From the NCBI GenBank assembly GCA_017560945.1, contig JAFZDY010000007.1:68307-132306 (forward strand): a stretch of 64,000 nucleotides of DNA, written 5' to 3'. Source of the stretch: Bacteroidaceae bacterium (GTDB lineage: Bacteria > Bacteroidota > Bacteroidia > Bacteroidales > Bacteroidaceae). Positions 1 to 8,438 of the stretch are shown here, piece by piece. Both the position numbers and the translations under genes were made by a program. Every line of letters begins with the position of its first letter. Position 1 is the first letter of the stretch. The notes beneath the pieces are model-generated. The model saw nothing but the letters and a program-made list of their open reading frames with translations. It searched no databases and had not been told where the DNA came from.

Positions 1-25
1 TAATGATAAATCTCATAAAAATGAG

Positions 26-33
26 TAACTTTG
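26..33 (+). promoter_or_regulatory. -7 promoter element of the M13 peptidase gene
   Basis: TAACTTTG fits the Bacteroidota -7 consensus TAnnTTTG and lies 47 bp before the ATG. The expected -33 TTG would fall at the very edge of the window and is not visible. Confidence 0.55.
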
Positions 34-80
34 CACCCTAATTTTGAAAATTATCAATAAATATAAATCACAAGAAGAAA

Positions 81-2114
81 ATGAAAAAGAACGTATTAGC
101 CCTTGTGACCATGGGAATGTTGGCAATGGGCTGTAATCAGAAAGGAGTAAAGACTATGACATCTGGTATTGACTTGGCCAATATGGATACTACCATGGCG
201 CCTGGTACAGACTTCTATCGTTATGCATGCGGTGGATGGATTGATGCGCATCCCTTGCCTAACGAATATGCTCGTTATGGAAGTTTCGAAGCACTGGACG
301 AACTGAGTGTAGAACAAGTGAAAACATTGCTCAACGAATTGGCCGCACAGCAACACGAGGAAGGCAGTGTAGGACAAAAGATTGGTACACTGTATAATGT
401 AGTAATGGATAGCGCGAAGCAGAATGCGGAAGGAATAGAACCTTTGAAGGCTGACTTGGCTCGTGTGGCTTCCATCAAGAGCCGCGAAGAGATTCAAGAG
501 GTCCTTTTCGATATGCACCTCAAAGGAATGGGTAGTATGTTCAGTTTCTATGTGGGAGCAGATTCCAAGGATAGTAAGAACAACATTGTCAGTGTGGGAC
601 AAGGCGGCCTTTCATTGGGTGACCGCGAATACTACACCGATACGGACGAGACTACACTAAATATCCGTGAGAAGTTCAAGACTCACTTGATGAAGATGTT
701 TACCCTCTTCGGAAATACCGAGGCTGATGCAAAGCGTAAGATGCAGGATGTTATGGACGTGGAGACTCGTTTGGCCAAGAAGTTCAAAAGTGCGACCGAA
801 ATGCGTGATCCTGAAGCAAACTACAAGAAGATGACTTACGATGAGGTGAAGGCCCTTTGCCCCGACATCAACTGGGACAAGTTCTTTGCTACGATGGGGA
901 TTACAGATTTGAAGTATCTTGATTTTGGCCACCCCGATCAGTTGAAGGAGATCAATGATGTATTGGCTACCGTACCCGTTGAGCAGTTGAAATCATTGCT
1001 CGAATGGAAAACTATCAGATCAGCAAGCAATTACTTGAGTGATGAAGTACGCGATGCGCAATTCGAATTCTTCGGAAAAGTCATCTCTGGACGTCAGGAA
1101 CAACAACCCCGTTGGAAGCGTGCTATCGGTGTGGTGAATGGTTCATTGGGCGAGGCTGTAGGTGAAATGTACGTGAAGAAATATTTCCCCGCAGAGGCGA
1201 AGGAACGCATGATAAACTTGGTGAAGAACCTGCAAGTAGCACTCGGTGAGCGCATCATGGCACAGGATTGGATGAGCGATAGCACCAAGGCTGCAGCTAT
1301 TGAGAAATTAAATACCTTCTACGTGAAAGTTGGTTATCCTGACAAGTGGAAGGACTACTCTTCATTGGTTATTGCTGATGATTCTTATTTGGCCAATGTG
1401 CGTCGCATCAATGAATGGGAAATGCGCGATATGGTGACTCGTAACTATAACAAACCTGTTGACCGTGACGAATGGTTCATCACCCCTCAAACGGTGAATG
1501 CTTATTACAACCCCACCACTAATGAGATCTGTTTCCCTGCAGCTATCCTGCAACCGCCCTTCTTCGATATGCAGGCCGACGATGCATTCAACTATGGAGG
1601 TATTGGTGTGGTTATCGGTCACGAGATGACTCACGGATTCGATGACTCTGGTCGTTGTTATGATAAGGATGGAAACTTGCGCGATTGGTGGAGTGCGGAA
1701 GATGCTGAACGCTTTACTGCTCGTGCGCAAGTGATGGACGACTTCTTTGCGAATATTGAGATTCTCCCTGGCCTTATGGCTAACGGAAAACTTACCCTTG
1801 GTGAGAACTTGGCCGACCATGGAGGCTTGATGGTCGCCTACCAAGCACTGAAGAACGCGACAGCCAATGACCCCATTGCTGACAAGGATGGATTCACTCC
1901 AGAACAGCGCTTTTTCTTGGCTTATGCCAATCTGTGGGCGGGTAATATTCGCGAGGCAGAGATGCACCGTCGTACCAAGAGCGACCCCCACTCATTGGGC
2001 GAGTGGCGTGTAAATGGTGCACTTCCTCACATCGATGCATGGTACGAAGCCTTCGGCATTACCGAAGAAGATAGTATGTTCGTTCCCAAGGCCGAACGTG
2101 TAACCATTTGGTAA
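81..2114 (+). CDS. pepO: M13 family zinc metallopeptidase lipoprotein (PepO/neprilysin-like)
   Basis: The protein has 677 residues, a normal length for bacterial M13 endopeptidases, which cut short peptides outside the cytoplasm. The N-terminus is a lipoprotein signal with a lipobox ending in Cys18 (LAMGC), so I infer anchoring to a membrane facing the periplasm or the cell surface. The zinc site is complete: HEMTH at residues 514-518 and ENLAD at 575-579, with the substrate-binding NAYYNP motif upstream. The extreme C-terminus ends in VTIW, close to the family's CxxW end but without the Cys. The gene stands alone, with a TAnnTTTG promoter in front and hairpins behind, and converges on the kor operon. 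Its natural substrate cannot be read from the sequence. Confidence 0.93.
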   Translation: MKKNVLALVTMGMLAMGCNQKGVKTMTSGIDLANMDTTMAPGTDFYRYACGGWIDAHPLPNEYARYGSFEALDELSVEQVKTLLNELAAQQHEEGSVGQKIGTLYNVVMDSAKQNAEGIEPLKADLARVASIKSREEIQEVLFDMHLKGMGSMFSFYVGADSKDSKNNIVSVGQGGLSLGDREYYTDTDETTLNIREKFKTHLMKMFTLFGNTEADAKRKMQDVMDVETRLAKKFKSATEMRDPEANYKKMTYDEVKALCPDINWDKFFATMGITDLKYLDFGHPDQLKEINDVLATVPVEQLKSLLEWKTIRSASNYLSDEVRDAQFEFFGKVISGRQEQQPRWKRAIGVVNGSLGEAVGEMYVKKYFPAEAKERMINLVKNLQVALGERIMAQDWMSDSTKAAAIEKLNTFYVKVGYPDKWKDYSSLVIADDSYLANVRRINEWEMRDMVTRNYNKPVDRDEWFITPQTVNAYYNPTTNEICFPAAILQPPFFDMQADDAFNYGGIGVVIGHEMTHGFDDSGRCYDKDGNLRDWWSAEDAERFTARAQVMDDFFANIEILPGLMANGKLTLGENLADHGGLMVAYQALKNATANDPIADKDGFTPEQRFFLAYANLWAGNIREAEMHRRTKSDPHSLGEWRVNGALPHIDAWYEAFGITEEDSMFVPKAERVTIW

Positions 2115-2427
2115 AGATGTTTTAAATGGAACGATTGTCCCAATAGTTTAATGTGGCCAATTGTTCCAATCAGACCTCTCCTTACGAATGCTTTTTATTC
2201 CATAACCCACGAGAGAATATCTAATAAAAAGGAGAGAAATAGAGGTTAAAATGACACCTCTAATTTTATCATTCACGACATCCTTGATGTCATTAAACAA
2301 TACATCCCGTCGTCATAAGGAATGGCGTCGGGATGTATTTGTTCTATAGATATAAATGTTTATGATTGAGTGATGTAAGGTCTGCCAATAGAACTATGTG
2401 GAGACTTGTATTTACTCACTCACATTA
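2115..2427. other. intergenic gap between convergent pepO and kor operon
   Basis: This 313-bp stretch has no credible gene. It holds two hairpins: TAGAGGT/ACCTCTA (2240-2262) followed by an AT-rich stretch, and a stronger one at 2299-2339. Confidence 0.6.
2299..2342. terminator. bidirectional terminator candidate between pepO and korC
   Basis: The arms AATACATCCCG (2299-2309) and CGGGATGTATT (2329-2339) are perfect 11-bp inverted repeats with a 19-nt loop, followed on the plus strand by T residues. The position between convergent genes fits a shared terminator. Confidence 0.65.
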
Positions 2428-2970
2428 TTAGGCTTCCTTTACAATCTCCATGCCCTTGCGGATAGCCTCCTCGTTCATGGGGATAAGGTGGTGATGGCGC
2501 TCGGGCAATGTCTTGCGCAAGGCTTTTACCACACTATCGATGGTAACCATGGGTTTCAACTTCAGCAAGCCACCGAGGACAATCATGTTGAATGCTTTGG
2601 CGTTTCCTATTTCTGCTGCTGCATCCATAGCATCGATGCGATATACTTTGATGTCCTTGCGAGTAGGAGGTTCGGCAATGCCGTAACCATCGTACATCAA
2701 TATTCCACCGGGCTTTACCTTTTCCTCGAACTTTTCCAACGATGGCTGGTTCAAGATGATAGCCACGTCATATTGACTGAGAATGGGTGATGATATACGA
2801 TCGTCGCTCACGATGACGGTCACGTTGGCTGTACCACCACGTTGTTCGGGACCATAAGCAGGCATCCAACTCACTTCCTTGTCTTCCATCAATCCCGAGT
2901 AAGCAAGGATCTTTCCCATGGAGAGTACTCCTTGTCCGCCGAATCCGGCTATAATGATTTCTTCTTTCAT
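2428..2970 (-). CDS. korC: 2-oxoacid:ferredoxin oxidoreductase, gamma subunit
   Basis: The protein has 180 residues and matches the gamma (KorC/PorG) family, which completes the catalytic unit of CoA-acylating 2-oxoacid:ferredoxin oxidoreductases. Visible signatures are the glycine-rich start IAGFGGQGVLSMGK and the conserved block PAYGPEQRGGTANV near residue 38. It is the last gene of the operon. Its start lies 3 bp after the korB stop, so translational coupling is likely. The substrate, 2-oxoglutarate or branched-chain 2-oxoacids (the vor/kor ambiguity of this family), cannot be settled from sequence. Confidence 0.92.
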   Translation of the reverse strand: MKEEIIIAGFGGQGVLSMGKILAYSGLMEDKEVSWMPAYGPEQRGGTANVTVIVSDDRISSPILSQYDVAIILNQPSLEKFEEKVKPGGILMYDGYGIAEPPTRKDIKVYRIDAMDAAAEIGNAKAFNMIVLGGLLKLKPMVTIDSVVKALRKTLPERHHHLIPMNEEAIRKGMEIVKEA

Positions 2971-2973
2971 ATC

Positions 2974-3735
2974 TTATTTGTCCTTCAAATCTCCTAATTC
3001 ATAAAACTTGAACATGTTCTCTTCCATCCACTTGTTGGACTTCTCGGGCGACATTTTCCAACCAGAGTTACATGTAGATACAATCTCCACGAGGTTAGAA
3101 CCTTTTCCTTCCATTGAGTTCTCGAATGCCTTGCGAATGGCTTTCTTGGCCTTGCGAATGGCCGCTACTGAATGCACTGATTGGCGAGTGACATAGGCTG
3201 TACCCTCAAGTTGGGCTGCAATTTCTGTCATCTTCAAGGGATATCCATGTAGTGCCACGTCTCGTCCATAGGGACAAGTGGCAGTTTTCATACCAACAAG
3301 GGTAGTTGGAGCCATTTGTCCTCCAGTCATACCATAGATGGCATTATTGATGAAGATGATGGTGATGTTCTCACCGCGGTTCAGTGCGTGGATTGTCTCA
3401 GCAGTACCGATGCAAGCCAAGTCTCCGTCACCTTGGTACGTAAATACCAGACGATCGGGCCACAAACGCTTGATGGCAGTGGCTACACCAGGCGCACGCC
3501 CATGAGCCGCTTCCTGCCAGTCGATGTCTATATATTTGTAGGCAAATACTGCGCATCCTACAGGAGATACACCTACGGTCTTTTCTTCCATTTGCATCTC
3601 TTCTATCACTTCTGCGATGAGTTTGTGTACCACACCGTGGCTACATCCTGGACAATAGTGCATAGGCACATCGTTCATCAGTGTAGGTTTCTTGTAAACC
3701 AAGTTTTCTGATTTGATGATATTTTCTTTAGTCAT
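2974..3735 (-). CDS. korB: 2-oxoacid:ferredoxin oxidoreductase, beta (TPP-binding) subunit
   Basis: This 253-residue subunit binds thiamine pyrophosphate. The TPP/Mg motif is visible as GDGD at roughly residues 95-98, followed some 30 residues later by NNAIYGMTGGQ. The segment YCPGCSHGV near residue 27 is typical of KorB-type beta subunits. It decarboxylates the 2-oxoacid and, with the alpha, gamma and delta subunits, gives acyl-CoA and reduced ferredoxin. It sits between a small membrane-protein gene and korC. Confidence 0.93.
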   Translation of the reverse strand: MTKENIIKSENLVYKKPTLMNDVPMHYCPGCSHGVVHKLIAEVIEEMQMEEKTVGVSPVGCAVFAYKYIDIDWQEAAHGRAPGVATAIKRLWPDRLVFTYQGDGDLACIGTAETIHALNRGENITIIFINNAIYGMTGGQMAPTTLVGMKTATCPYGRDVALHGYPLKMTEIAAQLEGTAYVTRQSVHSVAAIRKAKKAIRKAFENSMEGKGSNLVEIVSTCNSGWKMSPEKSNKWMEENMFKFYELGDLKDK

Positions 3736-3754
3736 GATTGGTTTCTTTTATAGA

Positions 3755-3922
3755 TTAAAATAAAAAGCGGAGGAGAAACTCTACCAACTTTACAAATATG
3801 GAGGCTGAACATACGTAGATGAATACATGGCGATCCTCTACGGCATAGTAACAAAGGATTGAGGCTACTGCTCCAATCAAAAATACTATGTTCAATATCT
3901 TTCGTATCTGAATAATATCCAT
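3755..3922 (-). CDS. small two-helix membrane protein inside the kor operon
   Basis: This 55-codon reading frame starts at ATG 3922 and stops with TAA at 3757-3755, filling most of the gap between korA and korB. The translation is strongly hydrophobic: one predicted membrane segment around residues 11-27 and a second around residues 33-54, with a short charged turn (VEDRH) between. The competing frame over the same DNA (3732-3932) gives a Cys/Pro/Ser-rich, non-hydrophobic product and overlaps the korB start. I recall similar small proteins between korA and korB in Bacteroides, but could not check. Function is unknown; membrane association of the oxidoreductase is only a guess. Confidence 0.72.
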   Translation of the reverse strand: MDIIQIRKILNIVFLIGAVASILCYYAVEDRHVFIYVCSASIFVKLVEFLLRFLF

Positions 3923-3963
3923 ATGTTGTCAAATTCTTAATTATAAGAGGTCATTGCTGATGA

Positions 3964-5049
3964 TTACATCAGTTTCTCCTTCAAGGCTTTCACTACTTCG
4001 TCGGGGTCGGGAACAATACCTCCCAAACGTCCGAAGTGTTGTACAGGTACAGTTCCATTCACTGCCAATCGGATGTCTTCTACCATCTGTCCTGCATTGA
4101 TTTCTACAGAAAGGATGCCTTTCACTTGCTTGGCACGCTCTGCAATTTGTTTGCTGGGGAACGGCCACAAAGTGATGGGACGAAGAAGACCAACCTTGAT
4201 ACCTTGTGCACGTGCGTCATCCATTGCCTTTTGAGCAATACGGGCACACGAACCGAAGGCCACCATCAAGTATTCAGCATCGTCGCAATTGATTTCTTCG
4301 TAGCGAACTTCATTTTCCTCGATGAGGCGGTATTTGTTTTGCAATTTGATATTGCGTTGTTCCATTTCGGCGGGATCGAGTTCCAGTGAAGTGACGATGT
4401 TGGGTTGACGACCTTTAGTGCGACCTGTGGTGGCCCAAGAACATTCTTGTGCTATCTCCTCTTCGGTGCGACGAGGTTTGAAAGGAGGTAAAACCACCTT
4501 TTCCATCATCTGTCCAATGACACCATCAGAGAGAATCATAGCGGGATTGCGATACTTGAATGCCAATTCGAATGAAAGGTCTACAAAGTCTGCCATTTCT
4601 TGTACTGAGGCGGGAGCCAATACAATGAGGCGATAGTCACCATGTCCACCTCCCTTAACTGTTTGGAAATAGTCGGCTTGGCTTGGCTGGATGGTTCCGA
4701 GGCCAGGACCTCCGCGCATTACATTCACAATGAGGCAGGGAAGTTCTGCTCCTGCGATATAGGAGATACCTTCTTGCATCAAACTTACACCTGGGCTTGA
4801 CGATGATGTGAGCACACGCTTTCCTGCTCCTGCACCGCCGTAAACCATATTGATAGATGCTACTTCACTTTCGGCCTGAAGTACGACCATGCCGGTGGTT
4901 TCCCAAGGCTTTTGTTCTGCCAATGTCTCCAATACTTCAGATTGGGGAGTGATGGGGTATCCAAAGTAACCATCTGCTCCACAACGGATAGCAGCATGGG
5001 CGATGGCTTCATTACCCTTCATCAGTACAACTTCTTTTTCTGTTGCCAT
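3964..5049 (-). CDS. korA: 2-oxoacid:ferredoxin oxidoreductase, alpha subunit
   Basis: The protein has 361 residues. The N-terminal segment with GYPITPQSE (about residues 30-38) and the block around residues 80-120 (TSSSSPGVSLMQEGISY, then RGGPGLGTIQPSQADY) are hallmarks of the alpha subunit (KorA/VorB). The C-terminal domain is the transketolase-C-like part. It forms the active centre with KorB. Upstream, 51 bp away, is the ferredoxin-like korD; downstream is the small membrane-protein gene. Databases often label this family VorB, so a branched-chain substrate remains possible. Confidence 0.93.
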   Translation of the reverse strand: MATEKEVVLMKGNEAIAHAAIRCGADGYFGYPITPQSEVLETLAEQKPWETTGMVVLQAESEVASINMVYGGAGAGKRVLTSSSSPGVSLMQEGISYIAGAELPCLIVNVMRGGPGLGTIQPSQADYFQTVKGGGHGDYRLIVLAPASVQEMADFVDLSFELAFKYRNPAMILSDGVIGQMMEKVVLPPFKPRRTEEEIAQECSWATTGRTKGRQPNIVTSLELDPAEMEQRNIKLQNKYRLIEENEVRYEEINCDDAEYLMVAFGSCARIAQKAMDDARAQGIKVGLLRPITLWPFPSKQIAERAKQVKGILSVEINAGQMVEDIRLAVNGTVPVQHFGRLGGIVPDPDEVVKALKEKLM

Positions 5050-5100
5050 ATTTGAGTTTTTACGTTTATTACTATGTTTAAAGTTTGTGGGCTTATGGGC

Positions 5101-5328
5101 TTACTCCTTAACTTTGTACACTGAAATACATCCATCGGGACATACTGTTGCACATGCAGCACAGCCAATACAAGTATTCTCTTTTACTTCTTGAGCAAAA
5201 TGATAACCCTTTTTGTTCACTTCTTTTGAAGTCAGCTCCAGTACGTCAAGTGGACAAGCCACTACACACAAGTTGCATCCTTTGCAACGCTCGGTATCTA
5301 CGACTGTAGCTCCCTTGATTTTTGCCAT
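5101..5328 (-). CDS. korD: 2x[4Fe-4S] ferredoxin-type delta subunit of the 2-oxoacid oxidoreductase
   Basis: This 75-residue protein carries two CxxCxxCxxxCP cluster motifs: CKGCNLCVVACP starting at residue 15 and CIGCAACATVCP starting at about residue 53. Each binds one [4Fe-4S] cluster. It passes electrons from the TPP site to ferredoxin. It is the first catalytic gene of the operon, 63 bp after the TPR gene. Confidence 0.94.
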   Translation of the reverse strand: MAKIKGATVVDTERCKGCNLCVVACPLDVLELTSKEVNKKGYHFAQEVKENTCIGCAACATVCPDGCISVYKVKE

Positions 5329-5391
5329 ATCTCTTATCTGTGATTTATGAATTATTATTTATTTTGTTTCTTTTTGTAATTGCTGAATTTC

Positions 5392-5667
5392 TTATTGGTT
5401 AAACATGTCCTTGTTGTAGAATTCCAATATTTCCATCAGCATCATGTGTGCTTCCTTTGCAGGGCTTCTTGGATTCAGATTGATGGCTTCCAAGTAGTTG
5501 TTCAGTGCCATTTGCCAATTGCACAATTTGCGCCATGCATTGCCGCGCAGGTAGTATAGTTCGTCATCTTCTGGATGCTCTGCAATCAATTGATTCAATT
5601 GCGCAATAGCATCTTGAATGGCGCCATTATCAATGAGTTTCTTTATGTCCTCCTTTGTCTTTGTCAT
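5392..5667 (-). CDS. small tetratricopeptide-repeat protein heading the kor operon
   Basis: This 91-residue cytosolic protein has no signal peptide. It holds about two TPR units: residues 15-47 (AIAQLNQLIAEHPEDDELYYLRGNAW pattern) and 48-80 (ALNNYLEAINLNPRSP pattern). The Ala/Gly/Pro spacing is that of a TPR fold, which binds partner proteins. It is co-oriented with korD and shares the upstream promoter, so a role in assembling the oxidoreductase is possible but not shown. Confidence 0.82.
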   Translation of the reverse strand: MTKTKEDIKKLIDNGAIQDAIAQLNQLIAEHPEDDELYYLRGNAWRKLCNWQMALNNYLEAINLNPRSPAKEAHMMLMEILEFYNKDMFNQ

Positions 5668-5687
5668 ATATAGTTCTTATGTGGCCA

Positions 5688-5695
5688 CAAAGTTA
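5688..5695 (-). promoter_or_regulatory. -7 element of the TPR-kor operon
   Basis: The minus strand reads TAACTTTG, matching TAnnTTTG, 20 bp before the TPR gene ATG. A clear -33 TTG at the usual spacing is not seen, so this is a moderate call. Confidence 0.5.
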
Positions 5696-5720
5696 CTCTA
5701 TATTCTATCAAAATGCGAAA

Positions 5721-5745
5721 AAAGTGGCAAGAACTTTGCCACTTT
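5721..5745 (-). terminator. terminator of the DUF4468 gene
   Basis: AAAGTGGCAA (5721-5730) pairs perfectly with TTGCCACTTT (5736-5745). On the minus strand the stem runs into TTTTTTCG, a standard intrinsic terminator placed 3 bp after the stop codon. Confidence 0.85.
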
Positions 5746-5748
5746 ATC

Positions 5749-6342
5749 TTATTTCATTATGCTTTTAATCGCTTTTTTGTTAATGAATGCTTCTAAATCA
5801 TCGAATATTTCTTCGGTTCGATCGATGGTTTTGCTTCTGAACTTTCCACTTCTTTTTGATAACTTGGTGCCCTTCTTGTTCAGTGCCCACTCATTGGTAA
5901 TCCATTCTTCTGCATTGTATTTTGTGCCACCCTCACGCTCTTCTTCGTACCAATAGTTAATGTTAAAGATGCGTGCCACAATCTTTTTGTCGTAACAAGC
6001 CAGATTTATCTTGTAGTATACACGTGTGCGGTCGAGCGAAAGGAACTTGTTTGCAAAGACCATCCATTCCTCGCCTCCTGCATTCAATTCGTAAGATTCG
6101 CGATCGGTTGAAAGGACTTTGTGATTGGGCATATCCTTTACGGGGGCATATTGGTTATTGAGCCACTCTTGTGCTGCAGAGTAGATGTCTGCAACGTTCA
6201 TGGGAATCTCAATTTCCTTGGTGAAAATGACGCGTCCGTTTTCTACAGGTACGGCATCTGCGCTCAAATACTTGGAGTCATCTTTTACTTGTGCCATACT
6301 CATCAACGGAAGCATAAGTAACATAAATAGCAATTTCTTCAT
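5749..6342 (-). CDS. DUF4468 domain secreted protein
   Basis: The protein has 197 residues with a cleavable signal peptide (a Met/Leu-rich core ending in SMAQ at about residue 18). The body matches the DUF4468 family as I remember it: a TBP-like fold region at about residues 35-125, then the conserved YNAEEWITNEWALNKKGTKL block. Such proteins are common, uncharacterised periplasmic or outer-membrane-associated products in Bacteroidales. It is monocistronic, with its own promoter and terminator. Function unknown. Confidence 0.8.
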   Translation of the reverse strand: MKKLLFMLLMLPLMSMAQVKDDSKYLSADAVPVENGRVIFTKEIEIPMNVADIYSAAQEWLNNQYAPVKDMPNHKVLSTDRESYELNAGGEEWMVFANKFLSLDRTRVYYKINLACYDKKIVARIFNINYWYEEEREGGTKYNAEEWITNEWALNKKGTKLSKRSGKFRSKTIDRTEEIFDDLEAFINKKAIKSIMK

Positions 6343-6383
6343 GGGTTATACTTTCTTCTTTAATGTTTCTTACTAACAATTCG

Positions 6384-6414
6384 CAAACTTAGGCAAAAAT
6401 ATGACTCTCTCCAA
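6384..6414 (-). promoter_or_regulatory. promoter of the DUF4468 gene
   Basis: The minus strand carries TTGG (6414-6411), a 19-nt spacer and TAAGTTTG (6391-6384), a full match to the Bacteroidota sigma-factor consensus. The start codon lies about 40 bp downstream. Confidence 0.8.
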
Positions 6415-6475
6415 CGTTTTGCCTATTATTTTATAGGTTTTTAATAATAGCCTTCCATTGAGCAATGCTCTTACA

Positions 6476-6523
6476 TTTTTTTTGCCAGGTACTCTAATGT
6501 TTTTTAGAGGGTAGGCAAAAAAA
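6476..6523. repeat. long hairpin between rplI terminator and DUF4468 promoter
   Basis: The outer arms TTTTTTTGCC and GGCAAAAAAA are perfect 10-bp inverted repeats. The inner arms CTCTAA and TTAGAG extend the stem. It follows the rplI terminator immediately, so the operon ends in two hairpins in series. Confidence 0.6.
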
Positions 6524-6562
6524 TAAAGAGGTGCATACTTGTTCAGAATGCACCCCTTTTTT
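6522..6562 (-). terminator. terminator of the rpsF-rpsR-rplI operon
   Basis: GGTGCAT (6530-6536) pairs with ATGCACC (6548-6554), and flanking A and T runs extend the stem on both sides. On the minus strand it ends in a T-rich tract; the plus strand also has seven Ts, so it may work in both directions. Confidence 0.82.
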
Positions 6563-6578
6563 TATATTGAGATTGATA

Positions 6579-7025
6579 TTACTCAGCCTCGGCAATTACC
6601 TCGAAGGGAATCTCAACAGAAACTTCCTTGTGGAGTTTTACTGTTGCTTTGTAAGAACCAACTTCCTTCACTGCACCTACCACGATAATCTTGCGGTCGA
6701 TGTTGTGACCCAACTTCTGGAGCTCTTCTGCGATTTGGATGTTGCCTACAGAACCGAAGATAGTGCCAGTTGCACTTACCTTAGTTGCAATAGTCAATGA
6801 AACCTCTGCCAACTGTGCAGCCAAAGCCTCAGCATCAGCCTTAATCTTGGCCAACTTGTGAGCACGCTGCTTCAAGTCTTCTGCCAACATTTTCTTAGCA
6901 GCAGGTGAAGCGATGACAGCCTTTCCGGTAGGAATAAGATAGTTACGGCCGTAGCCAGACTTTACGGTTACGATATCGTTCTTGTAACCAAGACCTTGAA
7001 CGTCTTCTTTCAAAATGATTTCCAT
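6579..7025 (-). CDS. rplI: 50S ribosomal protein L9
   Basis: The protein has 148 residues, the usual length for bL9. The N-terminal domain is canonical ([32 protein letters not shown] pattern), followed by the connecting helix and the C-terminal domain with [12 protein letters not shown]. bL9 binds 23S rRNA near the L1 stalk. It is the third gene of the rpsF-rpsR-rplI operon and is followed by a strong terminator. Confidence 0.98.
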   Translation of the reverse strand: MEIILKEDVQGLGYKNDIVTVKSGYGRNYLIPTGKAVIASPAAKKMLAEDLKQRAHKLAKIKADAEALAAQLAEVSLTIATKVSATGTIFGSVGNIQIAEELQKLGHNIDRKIIVVGAVKEVGSYKATVKLHKEVSVEIPFEVIAEAE

Positions 7026-7044
7026 ACAAATTCCTCCTTCTTTA

Positions 7045-7311
7045 TTATTTCATCATATCGGTTACGAATGGGAGCAGAGCCAAGTGGCGTGCACGCTTAA
7101 CGGCCTGAGCCACACGACGTTGATACTTCAATGAAGTACCTGTGATACGACGGGGCAAAATCTTACCTTGCTCGTTCAAAAACTTCTTCAAGAATTCAGG
7201 ATCCTTGTAATCGATATACTTGATACCGCTCTTCTTGAAACGGCAGTATTTCTTCTTCTTAACATCTACGGTCGGCGGAGTTAAATATCTGATTTCTGAT
7301 TGCTGTGCCAT
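7045..7311 (-). CDS. rpsR: 30S ribosomal protein S18
   Basis: The protein has 88 residues. The conserved core [29 protein letters not shown] and the following [17 protein letters not shown] identify bS18, which pairs with S6 on the small-subunit platform. The start lies 2 bp after the rpsF stop. No ssb or priB lies between, unlike Proteobacteria. Confidence 0.98.
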   Translation of the reverse strand: MAQQSEIRYLTPPTVDVKKKKYCRFKKSGIKYIDYKDPEFLKKFLNEQGKILPRRITGTSLKYQRRVAQAVKRARHLALLPFVTDMMK

Positions 7312-7313
7312 GA

Positions 7314-7658
7314 TTATGCCTCCTTATTAGTTGATTTTAAACTTCTTCTCTTTGCTGCGTACTCTGCTGCATACTTGTCAAGCTTGGTAGTGAGGTAGCG
7401 GATAACGCGCTCGTCACGACGATAGTTCAATTCCAACTTGTCAATGGCAGTAGGCTCAGCCTTAAACTCGATCAACTGATAAAAACCAGTAGACTTCTTC
7501 TCAATGGGGTATGCCAATTTCTTCAAGCCCCAGTTCTCTTCATTGATAATCTCTGCACCTTCTGCTGCGAGAATACCCTTGAATTTCTCTACCGCTTCCT
7601 TCATCTGAACATCAGACAAAACGGGAGTTAAAATGAAAACGGTTTCGTATTGATTCAT
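7314..7658 (-). CDS. rpsF: 30S ribosomal protein S6
   Basis: The protein has 114 residues and starts [14 protein letters not shown], the usual bS6 beginning. [23 protein letters not shown] is the conserved central block. It heads the rpsF-rpsR-rplI operon. Confidence 0.98.
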   Translation of the reverse strand: MNQYETVFILTPVLSDVQMKEAVEKFKGILAAEGAEIINEENWGLKKLAYPIEKKSTGFYQLIEFKAEPTAIDKLELNYRRDERVIRYLTTKLDKYAAEYAAKRRSLKSTNKEA

Positions 7659-7703
7659 ACTACTTTGTAATTAATTAATAATGTAAAAATTGAAAATCGG
7701 CCG

Positions 7704-7711
7704 CAAAGGTA
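7704..7711 (-). promoter_or_regulatory. -7 element of the rpsF operon
   Basis: The minus strand reads TACCTTTG, a perfect TAnnTTTG match, about 46 bp before the rpsF ATG. No clear -33 TTG is visible. Confidence 0.65.
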
Positions 7712-7804
7712 CGCTTTTATTCTGGATGATAGAAATTTTTGAGCCATTTTTTTAGGTTTTATTCTCTTTTTTCTTATTTGTCGACAATTCTTTTCATTAA
7801 ATAG

Positions 7805-7834
7805 TTGCTTTTTACTTATTAATTTGTACCTTTG
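7805..7834 (+). promoter_or_regulatory. promoter of the marR-type gene
   Basis: TTG (7805-7807) is followed after 19 nt by TACCTTTG (7827-7834). The ATG is 28 bp further on. Confidence 0.8.
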
Positions 7835-7861
7835 TCCGTTGTTTAAACAATTGTTTCATTC

Positions 7862-8311
7862 ATGACTGAACCCTTTAATTTTGACATTAGTCTTATCTTT
7901 GCGATTCTTAATGGCAAGGTGTCTGCTGCTATCAATCGCAGGCTTATTCGTAACTTTAGGGAGAACGATTTGGAAATAACTCCCGAGCAATGGACTGTAC
8001 TACTATTTTTATGGGAGAAGGATGGAGTCTCCCAACAAGAGTTGTGCAACGTGACATTTAAGGATAAACCCAGTATGACTCGATTGATTGATAATATGGA
8101 ACGGCAAAATTTGGTTGTGCGCATCGCAAGTAAGAGCGATCGTCGAACCAATCTTGTCTATCTGACTCGTCAGGGAAGGGAGTTGGAGACTCGAGCACGT
8201 ACTGTTGCAAATCGAACATTGAAAGAAGCTTTGGATGGAATCTCAATTGATGAATTGCGTGTTAGTCAAGAAGTGCTAAGAAAGGTGTTTTCCAATGCAA
8301 AAAGTGAATAG
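7862..8311 (+). CDS. MarR family transcriptional regulator
   Basis: The protein has 149 residues and is a winged-helix regulator. The recognition part is visible in WTVLLFLWEKDGVSQQELCNVTFKDKPSMTRLIDNMERQNLVVR (about residues 42-88), followed by the wing KSDRRTNLVYLTRQGRELE. MarR dimers usually repress neighbouring genes and release DNA when a small ligand binds. The next gene, a 57-residue membrane protein 127 bp downstream in the same direction, is the nearest possible target. No palindromic operator stood out at its own promoter. Confidence 0.9.
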   Translation: MTEPFNFDISLIFAILNGKVSAAINRRLIRNFRENDLEITPEQWTVLLFLWEKDGVSQQELCNVTFKDKPSMTRLIDNMERQNLVVRIASKSDRRTNLVYLTRQGRELETRARTVANRTLKEALDGISIDELRVSQEVLRKVFSNAKSE

Positions 8312-8438
8312 TGAGAGTGAAAAAAGCATTAAAATTAGAAATTTAAAACTTTTTTCACTGAAATATTTCGCCTTTTAGAGAATTATGCTTTCCTTTGTAC
8401 CAAGAATATAAATTAACAAGTAAAAACTAAGAATCATA

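Noticed and set aside
1362-1991. 209-residue antisense frame in the M13 peptidase gene
   Set aside because: A shadow of the opposite strand; the sense protein is a full, conserved enzyme.
3732-3932. 66-residue frame between korA and korB
   Set aside because: It overlaps the korB start by 4 bp and its product has no coherent hydrophobic or globular pattern; the other frame (3755-3922) gives a clear membrane protein.
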